Below, in pieces: positions 17,551-26,192 of a stretch of DNA of 64,000 nt; position 1 is the stretch's first letter, and each line of letters opens with the position of its first letter. The position numbers and the translations under genes were made by a program. The notes under the pieces were generated by a model. It saw only the letters and a list, made by a program, of their open reading frames with translations. It did no database searches and was not told where the DNA came from. Origin of the DNA: Kribbella sp. ALI-6-A (GTDB taxonomy: Bacteria; Actinomycetota; Actinomycetes; Propionibacteriales; Kribbellaceae); contig NZ_MTQN01000010.1 of assembly GCF_001984195.1 (NCBI RefSeq), positions 186,001 to 250,000 on the forward strand, written 5' to 3'.

Positions 17551-18599
17551 GTCAGGTCGCGGCGGATCCGCCAGAAGCAGAAGCCGGTCAGCCCGAACGC
17601 GAGCAGCAGGAACAGACCGGCCTCGCGCCACTGCAGTCCCCAGAAGTGGCTGGCGGGGTGGTACGTGATCTGCTGGCGGTAGCCGTCGTCGGCGAGGCGC
17701 TGGAAGCAGACGCTCAGCGGCTGCCGGCTCCGGGCCTCTTCCGCTGTCGCGTTCGGCGGGGGAGGACCGCACTCCGCGAGATAGCTCGGCAGCGTCTTCT
17801 GGGCCTCACCGGCCGAGTTCACCGTTTGCTCGGACAGCTTCCAGTTGCCCTCGCCGTCGGCCTTCGCCTCGACCCGCATCACCACCGGATTCTGCCCCGG
17901 TCCGGACAGCTGCAGTCCGCGCATGTTCTCCACAGTGACGATCACCGTCGTCTCCACCGGCGTCATCAGGTACGGCCGGATCAGGATCGGTGACAGGATC
18001 TGGATCGCGATCACGCCGGCCAGGGTGATCGCGATCGCCACCACACTGCGCCGGACCAGCAGACCGACGGCGACTCCGAGCGCGAACGCGAACGCCGCGT
18101 AACCGATCGGCACGACGCCTCGCGCGCCGAACACCGGCGGCAGCAGCCGGGGGATCTCGAAGAACCCGGCCGTCTGGCCGGCGTCGATCGCGTCGTCGAT
18201 CGGGTCGGCCCACCAGGTCACCGCGAGGCTGAGGGCTCCGGTGACGACCATCGCGCCGATGCCGGTGAACGCCAGCTTCGTGACCAGCCAGCGGGTCCGG
18301 GTGATGCTCTGGTTCCAGACCAGCCGGTGGGTGCCGGCCTCCAGTTCGCGCGCGATCAGCGGCGCTCCCCAGAACGCACCGATCACCGGCGGAGCGGCGT
18401 ACACGAGTGACTGGCCGGCGATGTAGAGATACTGGTTGATCCGGTCGAACTGGATCTGGTTGAGGAAGTCGCCGGCGTAGCGCTGGTAGTCGTCGGCCAG
18501 GCCGGGCCCGGTCACCACCAGCACGACTGCGAGCGCGGCGACCGCGCCGACGACCACCAGGGCCTGCAGGCGGAACTGCCGCCAGGTGAGCCAGATCAT
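17547..18599 (-). CDS. ABC transporter permease (ABC-2 like)
   Basis: 350-residue membrane protein beginning MIWLTWRQFRLQAL, typical of actinobacterial WRQFR permeases, with TMs near residues 13-33, 60-80, 110-130, 165-185, 195-212 and 320-342. A ~100-residue external loop (215-315) contains two Cys (ECGPPPP and SVCFQRL). It overlaps the upstream ATPase gene by ATGA. Together with the ATPase it should form an exporter; the substrate is unknown. Confidence 0.85.
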   Translation of the reverse strand: MIWLTWRQFRLQALVVVGAVAALAVVLVVTGPGLADDYQRYAGDFLNQIQFDRINQYLYIAGQSLVYAAPPVIGAFWGAPLIARELEAGTHRLVWNQSITRTRWLVTKLAFTGIGAMVVTGALSLAVTWWADPIDDAIDAGQTAGFFEIPRLLPPVFGARGVVPIGYAAFAFALGVAVGLLVRRSVVAIAITLAGVIAIQILSPILIRPYLMTPVETTVIVTVENMRGLQLSGPGQNPVVMRVEAKADGEGNWKLSEQTVNSAGEAQKTLPSYLAECGPPPPNATAEEARSRQPLSVCFQRLADDGYRQQITYHPASHFWGLQWREAGLFLLLAFGLTGFCFWRIRRDLT

Positions 18600-19486
18600 C
18601 GGTGCACCTCCAGAACGGGCCGGTCGTTGCGCTGCATCGACGCGGACCGGCCCATGTAGGCCAGCACGATGTCCTCGAGGGTGAGCTGCGAGATCGACCA
18701 GGCCGGGTCAAGGATCGGCTCGTCGGTCCGGACCAGGAACGTGGACTGGCGATCGGTGTGGCTGGCCGAGATCACGTAGTGGTTCTGCGGCATCGACTTC
18801 TCGTCGCGCCGCGGTCCGGCCAGCCGGTAGTGGGTGGCCAGCAGCGTCTCGATGTCACCGCTGATCTGGACCCGCGAGTCGACCAGCACGACCAGGTAGT
18901 CGCAGGACCGTTCGACGTCGGAGACCAGGTGCGAGGACAGGACGACGCTCAGCTCCTGCTCGGTGACGGCCTCCATCAGGTCCTGCAGGAACTCGCGCCG
19001 GGCGAGCGGGTCGAGTGCCGCGACGGGTTCGTCGAGGATCAGCAGCTCGGGCCGTTTCGCGATGCCGAGAGTGAGGGCGAGCTGGGCGCGCTGCCCGCCG
19101 GAGAGCTTGCCGGCGCGCTGTTTCGGATCGAGACCGAGCTGCTGGATCCTCGCCTGGGCAAGGGAATCGTCCCAGCCCGGGTTGAGATGCGCCCCGAGCT
19201 TGAGGTGTTCGGCGACCGACAACCGGCCGTACGTCGGGGTGTCCTGCGCGACGAACCCGATCTTGGCGAGCTGCGGTCCGCCGGTCGGCGCGTCCAGCAC
19301 CTCGATGCTGCCGGTCGTCGGTGTCAGCATGCCGACGGCCAGGTTCAGCAGGGTGCTCTTGCCGGCGCCGTTCGGGCCGACCAGACCGACGACGCGACCG
19401 GCCGGGACGTCGAGCGTGCACTCGGTCAGCGCCCAGCGGCGGCCGTACTTCTTGCCCAGACCCCGGGCCCTCAACGCACTGGTCAT
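18596..19486 (-). CDS. ABC transporter ATP-binding protein
   Basis: 296 residues with intact Walker A GPNGAGKST, Q-loop region FVAQDTPTYGRLS, signature LSGGQRAQ, Walker B LLILDEPVAALD and H-loop SSHLVSD. A C-terminal extension of ~85 residues follows the nucleotide-binding domain, as in YtrB-like exporters. It overlaps GntR upstream and the permease downstream by four bases each, so the three genes form one operon. Confidence 0.92.
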   Translation of the reverse strand: MTSALRARGLGKKYGRRWALTECTLDVPAGRVVGLVGPNGAGKSTLLNLAVGMLTPTTGSIEVLDAPTGGPQLAKIGFVAQDTPTYGRLSVAEHLKLGAHLNPGWDDSLAQARIQQLGLDPKQRAGKLSGGQRAQLALTLGIAKRPELLILDEPVAALDPLARREFLQDLMEAVTEQELSVVLSSHLVSDVERSCDYLVVLVDSRVQISGDIETLLATHYRLAGPRRDEKSMPQNHYVISASHTDRQSTFLVRTDEPILDPAWSISQLTLEDIVLAYMGRSASMQRNDRPVLEVHR

Positions 19487-19875
19487 GCTATGTCCTCCTG
19501 AGCGGCGGCCCGAAAGGTCGTCCGGAACAGCGCCTCGATGCTGTCGTCGTCCAGACCGGCCTTCCGCGCTTTGGTCAGCCAGCGCTGAAGGTCCTGCCGC
19601 AACGGCCCGTGCGCCGCGAGACTGTGGTCGGTCAGCGTCCGGGTCACGAACGTCCCGCGCCCCGGCCGCGCCGCCACCAGCCCTTCGTGCTCCAGCTCGC
19701 GGTAGGCCTTGAGCACGGTGTTCGGGTTGATCGCCAGCTGCCCGACCACGTCCTTCACCGTCGGCAGCTGATCCCCCTCCCGCAACAACCCCAGCCGCAA
19801 GGCGTTCCGCACCTGCTGCACCACCTGCTGGTACGGCGACACCCCGGACCGCCCGTCCAGATGAAACTCGATCAT
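19483..19875 (-). CDS. GntR family regulator, YtrA subfamily
   Basis: 130 residues: winged HTH at residues 10-75 (PYQQVVQQVRNALRLGLLRE, NPNTVLKAYRELEHEGLVAA, RPGRGTFV) and a short helical dimerisation tail, the YtrA layout. It is the first gene of an ABC exporter operon and probably represses it by binding the CTAGTTAACTAG palindrome just upstream. Confidence 0.9.
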   Translation of the reverse strand: MIEFHLDGRSGVSPYQQVVQQVRNALRLGLLREGDQLPTVKDVVGQLAINPNTVLKAYRELEHEGLVAARPGRGTFVTRTLTDHSLAAHGPLRQDLQRWLTKARKAGLDDDSIEALFRTTFRAAAQEDIA

Positions 19876-19892
19876 CCTGTCATCCCATTTAT

Positions 19893-19904
19893 CTAGTTAA
19901 CTAG
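19893..19904 (-). promoter_or_regulatory. Palindromic operator CTAGTTAACTAG
   Basis: Perfect 12-bp palindrome 17 bases upstream of the GntR start, in an AT-rich patch unlike the surroundings. This is the expected position for YtrA-type autoregulation of the exporter operon. Confidence 0.65.
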
Positions 19905-19954
19905 CACTATATGACCAGGGGTGATCGCCAGGTCAAGGCTTCGGGGGCGACGGA

Positions 19955-21268
19955 CTACTTGATCGCGTCGTAGCGGCGCAGGGACTCGCGGCGGGCTTCG
20001 GCGTGGTCGACGATCGGCGCCGGATAGCCGGCCGGGGGTTCGGGCAAGGTCCAGGGTTCGTGCACGGCCTTGCCCGGTACGGCGGCGAGTTCGGGGACCC
20101 AGCGGCGCACGTAGACGCCGTCGGGGTCGAACTTCTTGGCCTGGGTGATCGGGTTGAAGATCCGGAAGTACGGCGACGGATCGGCGCCGCAGCCGGCTAC
20201 CCACTGCCAGTTCAGGCTGTTCGAGGCCAGGTCGCCGTCGCGCAGGTTCCGCATGAACCAGCGGGCGCCGTGCTTCCAGTGGATGTGCAGATCCTTGATC
20301 AGGAACGACGCGACGACCATCCGGATCCGGTTGTGCATGAAGCCGGACTCCGCGAGCTGGCGCATCCCGGCGTCGACGATCGGGTAGCCGGTCCGCCCTT
20401 CGCACCACGCGGTGAAGGCGGCGCCGGGCTCGTCGTAAACCATCTTCTCGAACTCGGGCCGCAGCGGCTTCCACGCGGCTTCGGGATGACGCGCCAGCAG
20501 GTCGGCGCAGAAGTCCCGCCACGCGAGCTCCCGCCGGTACGCGTCGGCGCCCGCGCTGCGGTGGCGGGCCAAGTCGGCGAGCATCGTGCGCGGGTGGATC
20601 TCGCCGTACTTCAACGGCACCGACATCCGTGACGTGCTGTCCAGGTCCGGCCGGTCGCGCTCGTCGTCGTACGCCGCGACGGTTTCCACCCAGTCCTGCC
20701 AGTGCTCTCGCGCCGCGTCTTCGCCGGCGTCCTCTACATCCGGGACCTGCGGGAGAGCGTCGCTGCGCGTGCCGATCCACTCCACCTTCGCCGGCGCCTC
20801 GGCGGGCTGTCGCCATCCGTGCTCGAGCCAGACCCGGAAGTACGGCGTGAAGACCTGGTACGACCGGCCCGACCCGTTCACCACCCGGCCCGGCGCCACG
20901 GCGTACGGCGAACCGGTCGCGACCAGGGGACAGCCCAGCGACTTCTCGACCGCCTCGTCCCGGCGCCCGCCGTACGGGCCGAAGTCGGCGGACACGTGCA
21001 CGCTCGCCGCCCCGACCTCGGCCGCCACCGCCGGTACGACGTCCGCCGGATTCCCACGCCGTACGACGAGCTTGCCGTCCATCGCGTCGGACAGCCGCCG
21101 CAGCGAGTTCACCAGATGGTCGCGGCGCGGGTCGCCGGCCGCGTCCCACAACGCCGGGTCGAGCACGAACAGCCCGAGCACCCGGCCGTCACCGGCCGAC
21201 ACCGCGTCGAGCAGCGCCGGATTGTCGGCCAGCCGGAGATCACGCCTGAACCACATCACCGCCGTCAC
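19955..21268 (-). CDS. phr: Deoxyribodipyrimidine photolyase
   Basis: 437-residue light-driven repair enzyme for cyclobutane pyrimidine dimers. An N-terminal photolyase domain (VMWFRRDLRLADNPAL) is followed by the FAD-binding domain with EGRTGYPIVDAGMRQL, FMHNRIRMVVASFL, HWKHGARWFM, SLNWQWVAGCGAD and SPYFRIFNPITQAKKFD. All class I CPD photolyase landmarks are present; a cryptochrome is less likely. Start GTG 21268 gives MTAVMWFRR; an in-frame ATG four codons later is an alternative. It is divergent from ideR. Confidence 0.93.
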   Translation of the reverse strand: MTAVMWFRRDLRLADNPALLDAVSAGDGRVLGLFVLDPALWDAAGDPRRDHLVNSLRRLSDAMDGKLVVRRGNPADVVPAVAAEVGAASVHVSADFGPYGGRRDEAVEKSLGCPLVATGSPYAVAPGRVVNGSGRSYQVFTPYFRVWLEHGWRQPAEAPAKVEWIGTRSDALPQVPDVEDAGEDAAREHWQDWVETVAAYDDERDRPDLDSTSRMSVPLKYGEIHPRTMLADLARHRSAGADAYRRELAWRDFCADLLARHPEAAWKPLRPEFEKMVYDEPGAAFTAWCEGRTGYPIVDAGMRQLAESGFMHNRIRMVVASFLIKDLHIHWKHGARWFMRNLRDGDLASNSLNWQWVAGCGADPSPYFRIFNPITQAKKFDPDGVYVRRWVPELAAVPGKAVHEPWTLPEPPAGYPAPIVDHAEARRESLRRYDAIK

Positions 21269-21337
21269 CCGTCAAGTCTTGCCGATGAACAACTTTGAAG
21301 GGCACTTGAACGGCAGGTGACCGGATCGGACCGCCGA

Positions 21338-21356
21338 TTCGGTAAGGCTTGCCTGC
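21338..21356 (+). promoter_or_regulatory. Iron-box-like sequence upstream of ideR
   Basis: TTCGGTAAGGCTTGCCTGC agrees with the DtxR/IdeR consensus TTAGGTTAGGCTAACCTAA at about 14 of 19 positions by eye. It lies 20 bases before the ideR start, so it could mediate autoregulation. It is weaker than the box at 48594. Confidence 0.45.
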
Positions 21357-21375
21357 ATAGGCGAGAATGGTTGTC

Positions 21376-22080
21376 GTGAGCGAGCTGATCGATACCACCG
21401 AGATGTACTTGCGGACCATCTACGAACTGGAAGAAGAGGGCATCCTGCCCCTGCGCGCGCGGATCGCCGAGCGCCTGCACCAGTCGGGCCCGACGGTCAG
21501 CCAGACGGTGGCGCGGATGGAGCGCGACGGGCTCGTCACGGTCGAGGGCGACCGGCACCTCGAGCTCACCGAGGTCGGCCGGATGCAGGCCACCCGGGTG
21601 ATGCGCAAGCACCGGCTGGCCGAGCGGCTGCTGGTCGACGTGATCGGCCTGGAGTGGGAGGACGTGCACGCGGAGGCCTGCCGCTGGGAGCACGTGATGA
21701 GCGACGCGGTCGAGCTGCGGCTGCTGAAGATCCTCGACAACCCGACCGAGTCGCCGTACGGCAACCCGATCCCCGGGCTGGAGGAGCTGCAGAAGGACGT
21801 CCAGGCGACAGCGATCGGCGAGTTCCGCAGTGGCGTCGAGCCGCTGGACAAGGTGCTCGACCAGTCCACCGGGAGCGCGGTCCGGGTGCTGGTGCGGCGG
21901 ATCGCCGAGCCGGTGCAGACCGACGACTTCGCGATGTCGGTGCTCCGCCGGGCCGGCGCGTTGCCGGGCCGCGAGGTCGACTCGATGCTGGACGCCGAGG
22001 GTGTGCTGCTCGGCAGCCGCGACGCCGGCGGTGTGATCAGCGACGAGACCGCGGGCCACATCTTCGTCAGCCTGGTCTGA
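21376..22080 (+). CDS. ideR: Iron-dependent repressor IdeR/DtxR
   Basis: 234 residues from GTG 21376, chosen because VSELIDTTEMYLRTIYELEE aligns with the known IdeR N-terminus; an ATG nine bases upstream is possible. The winged HTH includes RIAERLHQSGPTVSQTVARM. Metal ligands are visible: Met in DTTEMYL, and Cys, Glu and His in EACRWEHVMSD. The dimerisation domain (NPTESPYGNPIPGL) and a C-terminal SH3-like domain follow. It represses siderophore and iron-uptake genes when Fe(II) is bound. It probably acts on the operon at 48.6 kb. Confidence 0.95.
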   Translation: MSELIDTTEMYLRTIYELEEEGILPLRARIAERLHQSGPTVSQTVARMERDGLVTVEGDRHLELTEVGRMQATRVMRKHRLAERLLVDVIGLEWEDVHAEACRWEHVMSDAVELRLLKILDNPTESPYGNPIPGLEELQKDVQATAIGEFRSGVEPLDKVLDQSTGSAVRVLVRRIAEPVQTDDFAMSVLRRAGALPGREVDSMLDAEGVLLGSRDAGGVISDETAGHIFVSLV

Positions 22081-22173
22081 TCCCGGCGGGTCGTCAGACC
22101 CGCGTCAAGAAATCGGCCACGGTGAGCGCTCGATGCGGTACCCGCTGTGGTCACGAGGTAACGTCTGTCCGCG

Positions 22174-22947
22174 ATGTCACAGAACCAGATCGACTGGCCG
22201 GGATACCTGCGCGAGTTCCACACCGCCACCCCGGGCAGCACGGAAGCCCTGCTGTCCCGAGCGGTGGCGGGCGACCACACGCCCTACCGCTGGCTCGTCC
22301 GTGCCGTGTCCGGGGAGTCCAAGCGGGTGCTCGACCTTGCGTGCGGCAACGGACCGGTCGCCCGGGAGCTGTACGGGCGGTGGGTCGTGGGCGTCGACAG
22401 CAACGCGGTCCAGCTGGCCGGGGCTCCCGGTCCGAAGGTGCAGGCCGACGCGTTGCACCTCCCGTTCGCGAACGAGGCCTTCGACGTCGTCACCTGCTCG
22501 ATGGGCCTGATGGTCCTGCAGCCGCTGCCCGACGTACTGGCTGAGGCGGCGCGGGTGCTGCGGCGCGGTGGGGTGCTCGCCGCGACCATCCCGGCGGTGC
22601 GCCCGCTGCGCCGCGGCGACCTGCGGACGCTGACCGGGCTGACGACCCGGCTGCGATCCCGGCCGCAGTTCCCGGCCGGTGGCGAGATCACCGGCCTGAA
22701 GGAGCAGTTGCGCGAGGCCGGCTTCATCGTCATGGAGAGCCAGCGCGAGCGGTACGCCTACACCGTGCACAGCCTGGACGACGCGCGCCGGCTGGTCGGT
22801 GCGCTCTACCTGCCCGCTACGTCGGACAAGCGGCGCGAGCAGGCCGCCGCCTGGCTGGCCCAGCGAGCCCGGGACCGCGACGGGCTGGAGGTCGCGATCC
22901 CGATCCGCCGGATCACCGCGATGCGCACCAAGCTGGCGCTGAGCTGA
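22174..22947 (+). CDS. Class I SAM-dependent methyltransferase
   Basis: 257 residues. Motif I is VLDLACGNGPVARELYG, an acidic motif II follows at VVGVDSNAV, then QADALHLPFANEAFDVVTCS (motifs III-IV), as in UbiE/Methyltransf_11 proteins. The C-terminal ~80 residues may recognise the substrate, which cannot be inferred. It stands alone downstream of ideR. Confidence 0.85.
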   Translation: MSQNQIDWPGYLREFHTATPGSTEALLSRAVAGDHTPYRWLVRAVSGESKRVLDLACGNGPVARELYGRWVVGVDSNAVQLAGAPGPKVQADALHLPFANEAFDVVTCSMGLMVLQPLPDVLAEAARVLRRGGVLAATIPAVRPLRRGDLRTLTGLTTRLRSRPQFPAGGEITGLKEQLREAGFIVMESQRERYAYTVHSLDDARRLVGALYLPATSDKRREQAAAWLAQRARDRDGLEVAIPIRRITAMRTKLALS

Positions 22948-22968
22948 TCGCCGGGCCCTGCCGCGTGG

Positions 22969-23346
22969 TCAGGCAACGAACAGCAGCACGCTGATCACCA
23001 ACATCACCGCGGCAGTGGCAGCGTGGACGCCGTACGCGGTCGCCTTGGGGCCCTTGCTGCGCAGCACGATCAGCGCGTCACCGACCGGGATGAGGGCGGC
23101 GGCCAGCATGAACCAGGCCAGCACCTGAGGCGTCGCCACGGCGATCAGCACGAAGACGAACAGGCCCGAGGCGATGTCGCGGACCGCCTTGACGGACAGC
23201 CAGGCCTCGAAGGTCCGGTCGCTGGTCGGCGTACCGGGAATGCCGAAGCCCACCGCGGCCTGCGGAGTCCGGAGGGCGCGCGCGCCGATGACGATGATGC
23301 CTACGCCGATCAGTCCGGCGAGCGCGGTGGCGACGGTGGTGAGCAT
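22969..23346 (-). CDS. DUF4267-like small membrane protein
   Basis: 125 residues with four predicted TMs (about 5-24, 55-73, 75-93 and 104-123). GFGIPGTPT followed by AWLSVKAVRDIASGLFVF fits the DUF4267 group, whose function is unknown. It is divergent from a TetR gene, with two similar CTAGC palindromes between, so it is the likely regulated target. Confidence 0.75.
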   Translation of the reverse strand: MLTTVATALAGLIGVGIIVIGARALRTPQAAVGFGIPGTPTSDRTFEAWLSVKAVRDIASGLFVFVLIAVATPQVLAWFMLAAALIPVGDALIVLRSKGPKATAYGVHAATAAVMLVISVLLFVA

Positions 23347-23385
23347 GGTGGGCGTTCCCCTCTTCGGTGGCGTCAGGCTTGATCG

Positions 23386-23398
23386 CTAGCGCCGCTAG
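23386..23398. promoter_or_regulatory. TetR operator copy 1
   Basis: CTAGCG-C-CGCTAG is a perfect 6-1-6 inverted repeat 40 bases upstream of the DUF4267 gene start. A related copy lies at 23437-23449. Confidence 0.65.
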
Positions 23399-23436
23399 AT
23401 GTTGTAGCGACGATAGGCTTAGCCCCGACAGAATGT

Positions 23437-23449
23437 CTAGCGGTGCTAG
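23437..23449. promoter_or_regulatory. TetR operator copy 2
   Basis: CTAGC-GGT-GCTAG is a perfect 5-3-5 inverted repeat ten bases before the tetR start. It shares the CTAGCG/GCTAG arms with copy 1; the centres are 51 bp apart, close to five helical turns. Confidence 0.65.
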
Positions 23450-23458
23450 GATCGGCTC

Positions 23459-24025
23459 ATGTCCGCTACCGAGCGCCGCGCACGGGAACGTGCCGATCGT
23501 CATCAGCTGATCGTCAACGCCGCCCGCGAGCTCGCGGAGACCGAGGGCTGGGAGGCGGTCACGACCCGGCGACTGGCCGAACGCGTCGAGTACAGCCAGC
23601 CCGTGCTCTACAGCCACTTCAACGGCAAGGACGCCATCGTGACCGCCGTCGCCGTCGACGGCTTCGGCGAACTCGCCGAACAGCTGCGTCGCGCGCGGCA
23701 TTCCGCGGCGAAGCCGAAACAGGCCCTTCGTGCCGTCTGCCGTGCCTATCTGCGGTTCGCGACCGAGCGGCCGGCCCTGTATCAGGCCATGTTCGTGCTG
23801 CCCACCGATCTGCAGTTCGCAAGTGAGCAGACGCTGCCGCAGCTGCGGGCCGGCTTCGACGAGTTCGTCAGTTGCTTCGACCCGGGCAACGAGCAACGCG
23901 AGCTGTCCGCTGAGGTCGTCTGGAGCGCGTTGCACGGGCTGGCCGTGCTGTCCGGCAGCGGGCGGATCCCGCCGGAGGACCAGGAGCAGCGGATCGATTT
24001 TCTCGTCACCCGGATGGCCGACTGA
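23459..24025 (+). CDS. TetR/AcrR family regulator (WHG-type)
   Basis: 188 residues. HTH at residues 14-60 (RHQLIVNAARELAETEGWEA, then VEYSQPVLYSHFNGKDAIVT). The C-terminal half, AYLRFATERPALYQAMFVLP, is typical of the TetR WHG domain. It probably controls the divergent DUF4267 gene and itself through the two CTAGC operators. Confidence 0.88.
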   Translation: MSATERRARERADRHQLIVNAARELAETEGWEAVTTRRLAERVEYSQPVLYSHFNGKDAIVTAVAVDGFGELAEQLRRARHSAAKPKQALRAVCRAYLRFATERPALYQAMFVLPTDLQFASEQTLPQLRAGFDEFVSCFDPGNEQRELSAEVVWSALHGLAVLSGSGRIPPEDQEQRIDFLVTRMAD

Positions 24026-24040
24026 CTGTACCGTTCTGCT

Positions 24041-25399
24041 GTGCCCGCACTGACCTGGTCCGTTCGCTCGGTCGACCACGCGCTGGGTGGCGAGTCGGTC
24101 TACCGCGAGCTGTTCGCCGCCGAACCGGTCGCTTTCTGGCTCGACGGCAGCCTCACCGACCGGTCGCCGCGCCGGATCTCCGTGCTCGGCACGAGCGCCG
24201 GTCCGGACGCCGAAGTGATCGTCCGCGACGCGGCCGACGGGGATGTGTTCGCCGAGCTCCAGGGGTTGCTCGCCGCCCGGCGTACCGACGTACCGGCTGA
24301 GCTGGGCGATCTGTTCAGCGGTGGGTACGTCGGCTATTTCGGGTACGAGCTCAAGGCGCAGACCGGTGGCGTGGCGGCGTACGAAGCGCGGACTCCGGAC
24401 GCGTTGTGGATCTGGGCCAACCGGTTCGTCGTGATCGACCACGACCGCGACCGCACGTTCGTGGTCGCCGTGCACGCAGCCGACGACCGCGACGCGCCGG
24501 CCTGGCTCGACCGGGCGCAGAACGCGGCGGCGTCGTGGTTCATGGGCTGGGTCGATCCGCCGGCGATCGCGCTGCTGGACGTCGAGCAGCACCTCGAGCA
24601 GGACCGCGCGACGTACCTGGCCGGGATCGACGCCTGCCGGCTCGCGCTCGAGGCCGGCGACACTTACGAGGTCTGCCTGACCAACCGGGTCCGCCTGCCA
24701 CCGGTCCCCGACCCGCTCGACTTCTACCTGTGGCAGCGCGCGACCAACCCGGCGCCGTACTCGGCCTTCCTCCGGTACGGCGAACTCGCGATCGCCAGCT
24801 CGTCGCCGGAGCGGTTCCTCGCGGTCGACGGCGACGGCTGGGCCGAGTGCCGCCCGATCAAGGGGACCGCGCCGCGCTCGGCGGACCCGGACCAGGACCA
24901 GCTGGTCGCGAAGGCGCTGGCCGAGGACGAGAAGACCCGGGCCGAGAACCTGATGATCGTCGACCTGATCCGCAACGACCTCGGCCGGGTCAGCGAACCC
25001 GGCACGGTCCAGGTCCCGCAGCTGATGGTTGTCGAGAGCTACCGAACCGTGCACCAGCTGGTCACCACGGTGCGCGGCAAACTGCGCGAGGGTGTCGACG
25101 CGGTCGCCGCGGTCCGGGCCTGCTTCCCGCCGGGATCGATGACCGGGGCACCGAAAATCCGCACGATGGAGATTCTCGACTCGTTGGAGTCGAGTGCGCG
25201 TGGGGTGTACTCCGGCGCGCTCGGCTACCTGACCGTCGATGGGCGCGCGGATCTGAGCGTGGTGATCCGGACCGCCGTGCTGACTCCGCACGAGACCGTG
25301 ATCGGGGCGGGTGGAGCGATCGTGCTCGACTCGGATCCGGTCGCGGAGTACGACGAGATGGTGCTGAAAGCCGCTGCAACGCTGGGAAGGGCGGGGTGA
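24041..25399 (+). CDS. pabB: Aminodeoxychorismate synthase component I
   Basis: 452 residues that convert chorismate and ammonia to 4-amino-4-deoxychorismate for folate. Motifs are YEVCLTNRVRLP, SSSPERFL, CRPIKGTAPR, AENLMIVDLIRNDLGR and CFPPGSMTGAPKIRTMEILD. The Lys in PIKGT marks PabB rather than TrpE or isochorismate synthase, which have PIAGT. It starts at GTG 24041 and its stop overlaps the GTG of the pabC-like gene (GTGA). No PabA-type glutaminase is adjacent. Confidence 0.92.
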   Translation: MPALTWSVRSVDHALGGESVYRELFAAEPVAFWLDGSLTDRSPRRISVLGTSAGPDAEVIVRDAADGDVFAELQGLLAARRTDVPAELGDLFSGGYVGYFGYELKAQTGGVAAYEARTPDALWIWANRFVVIDHDRDRTFVVAVHAADDRDAPAWLDRAQNAAASWFMGWVDPPAIALLDVEQHLEQDRATYLAGIDACRLALEAGDTYEVCLTNRVRLPPVPDPLDFYLWQRATNPAPYSAFLRYGELAIASSSPERFLAVDGDGWAECRPIKGTAPRSADPDQDQLVAKALAEDEKTRAENLMIVDLIRNDLGRVSEPGTVQVPQLMVVESYRTVHQLVTTVRGKLREGVDAVAAVRACFPPGSMTGAPKIRTMEILDSLESSARGVYSGALGYLTVDGRADLSVVIRTAVLTPHETVIGAGGAIVLDSDPVAEYDEMVLKAAATLGRAG

Positions 25400-26097
25400 A
25401 CTCCGTGCTGGTCGCCGATTCGTTTCTCGTGCACAACGGGCAGGTCCGGGGGCTGGACCTGCACCGGCAGCGGTTCGCTTCGTCGTGCGCGGCGCTGGGG
25501 GAGCCGGGCGCGGGCAAGTACTTCGACGACCAGGTCCGCCGCCTGCCCGGTTTCGGCCGGTGGTTCCCCCGCTTCGAGTTCGGCGACGGCCTGTCGGTTC
25601 AGTTGCGTCCGGCACCGACCCAGGGTGGTCGGGTCCGGATCGCCGTGCACAGCGGCGACGATCCGCGGACCCAGCCACGCGTCAAAGGCCCGGACCTGGA
25701 AGCCCTCGGCGCGCTGAAAGCCGAGGCGGCCGCCGACTGCGGCGCCGACGAGGTCCTGCTGATGGATGCCGACGGCATCGCCGTCGAAGCGGCGTACTCG
25801 GCCCTGGCGTGGTGGGAGGGTGACGTCCTGCACTTCCCGCCGTCCGACCGGGCGTTCCTCCCGTCGGTCACCGCCGCCCTCGTCCGCGACCTGGCCGGCA
25901 CCCGAGGCGTCCAGGTCGCCGAAGCCGCCCGCCGCCCCGAGGAACTCGCCGAGGTCGACGAGGTCTGGCTGCTCAACGCCCTGCACGGCATCCGCCCGGT
26001 CCACGCTTGGCACGACGGCCCGATCGACCCGCTGCCGGGGTCGGCTTCTGCCGACTGGCAGCGGGCACTGCAGGGCTTGGCCCGCCCGATCAGCTGA
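25396..26097 (+). CDS. pabC: Class IV aminotransferase, aminodeoxychorismate lyase-like
   Basis: 233 residues from GTG 25396, overlapping the pabB stop. It is a PLP fold-type IV protein: a candidate Schiff-base Lys in RVKGPDLEAL, ADEVLLMDADGIAVEAAYSA (equivalent to the family LLLDADGRVLEGTTSN) and FLPSVTAALVRDLA. Direct coupling to pabB supports release of 4-aminobenzoate from aminodeoxychorismate. It is divergent from the textbook sequence, so the symbol is tentative. Confidence 0.8.
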   Translation: MNSVLVADSFLVHNGQVRGLDLHRQRFASSCAALGEPGAGKYFDDQVRRLPGFGRWFPRFEFGDGLSVQLRPAPTQGGRVRIAVHSGDDPRTQPRVKGPDLEALGALKAEAAADCGADEVLLMDADGIAVEAAYSALAWWEGDVLHFPPSDRAFLPSVTAALVRDLAGTRGVQVAEAARRPEELAEVDEVWLLNALHGIRPVHAWHDGPIDPLPGSASADWQRALQGLARPIS

Positions 26098-26136
26098 ATG
26101 CCTCCCTCTCGGTCACCGGGGAAACCGTCTTCAAAA

Positions 26137-26148
26137 AGTGATATCACT
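26137..26148 (+). promoter_or_regulatory. Operator AGTGATATCACT with overlapping -10
   Basis: Perfect 12-bp palindrome directly followed by TATGCT (26148-26153), a good -10 box, 45 bases upstream of the SPFH gene. The ribbon-helix-helix protein encoded in the same operon is the obvious candidate to bind it, as RHH repressors bind short palindromes and autoregulate. Confidence 0.7.
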
Positions 26149-26192
26149 ATGCTACCTTCGAGCTATAAGAACTCTCGAAGGGGTGTGCAGCG

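Noticed and set aside
19893..21149. Long minus-strand frame of 418 codons overlapping the photolyase
   Set aside because: It is Arg/Gly/Pro-rich, has no family motif and lies in another frame of a convincing photolyase gene; a GC-rich shadow.
23078..25678. Minus-strand frame of 866 codons across the TetR and pabB genes
   Set aside because: Composition is typical of the antisense of GC-rich genes and it covers two well supported plus-strand genes.
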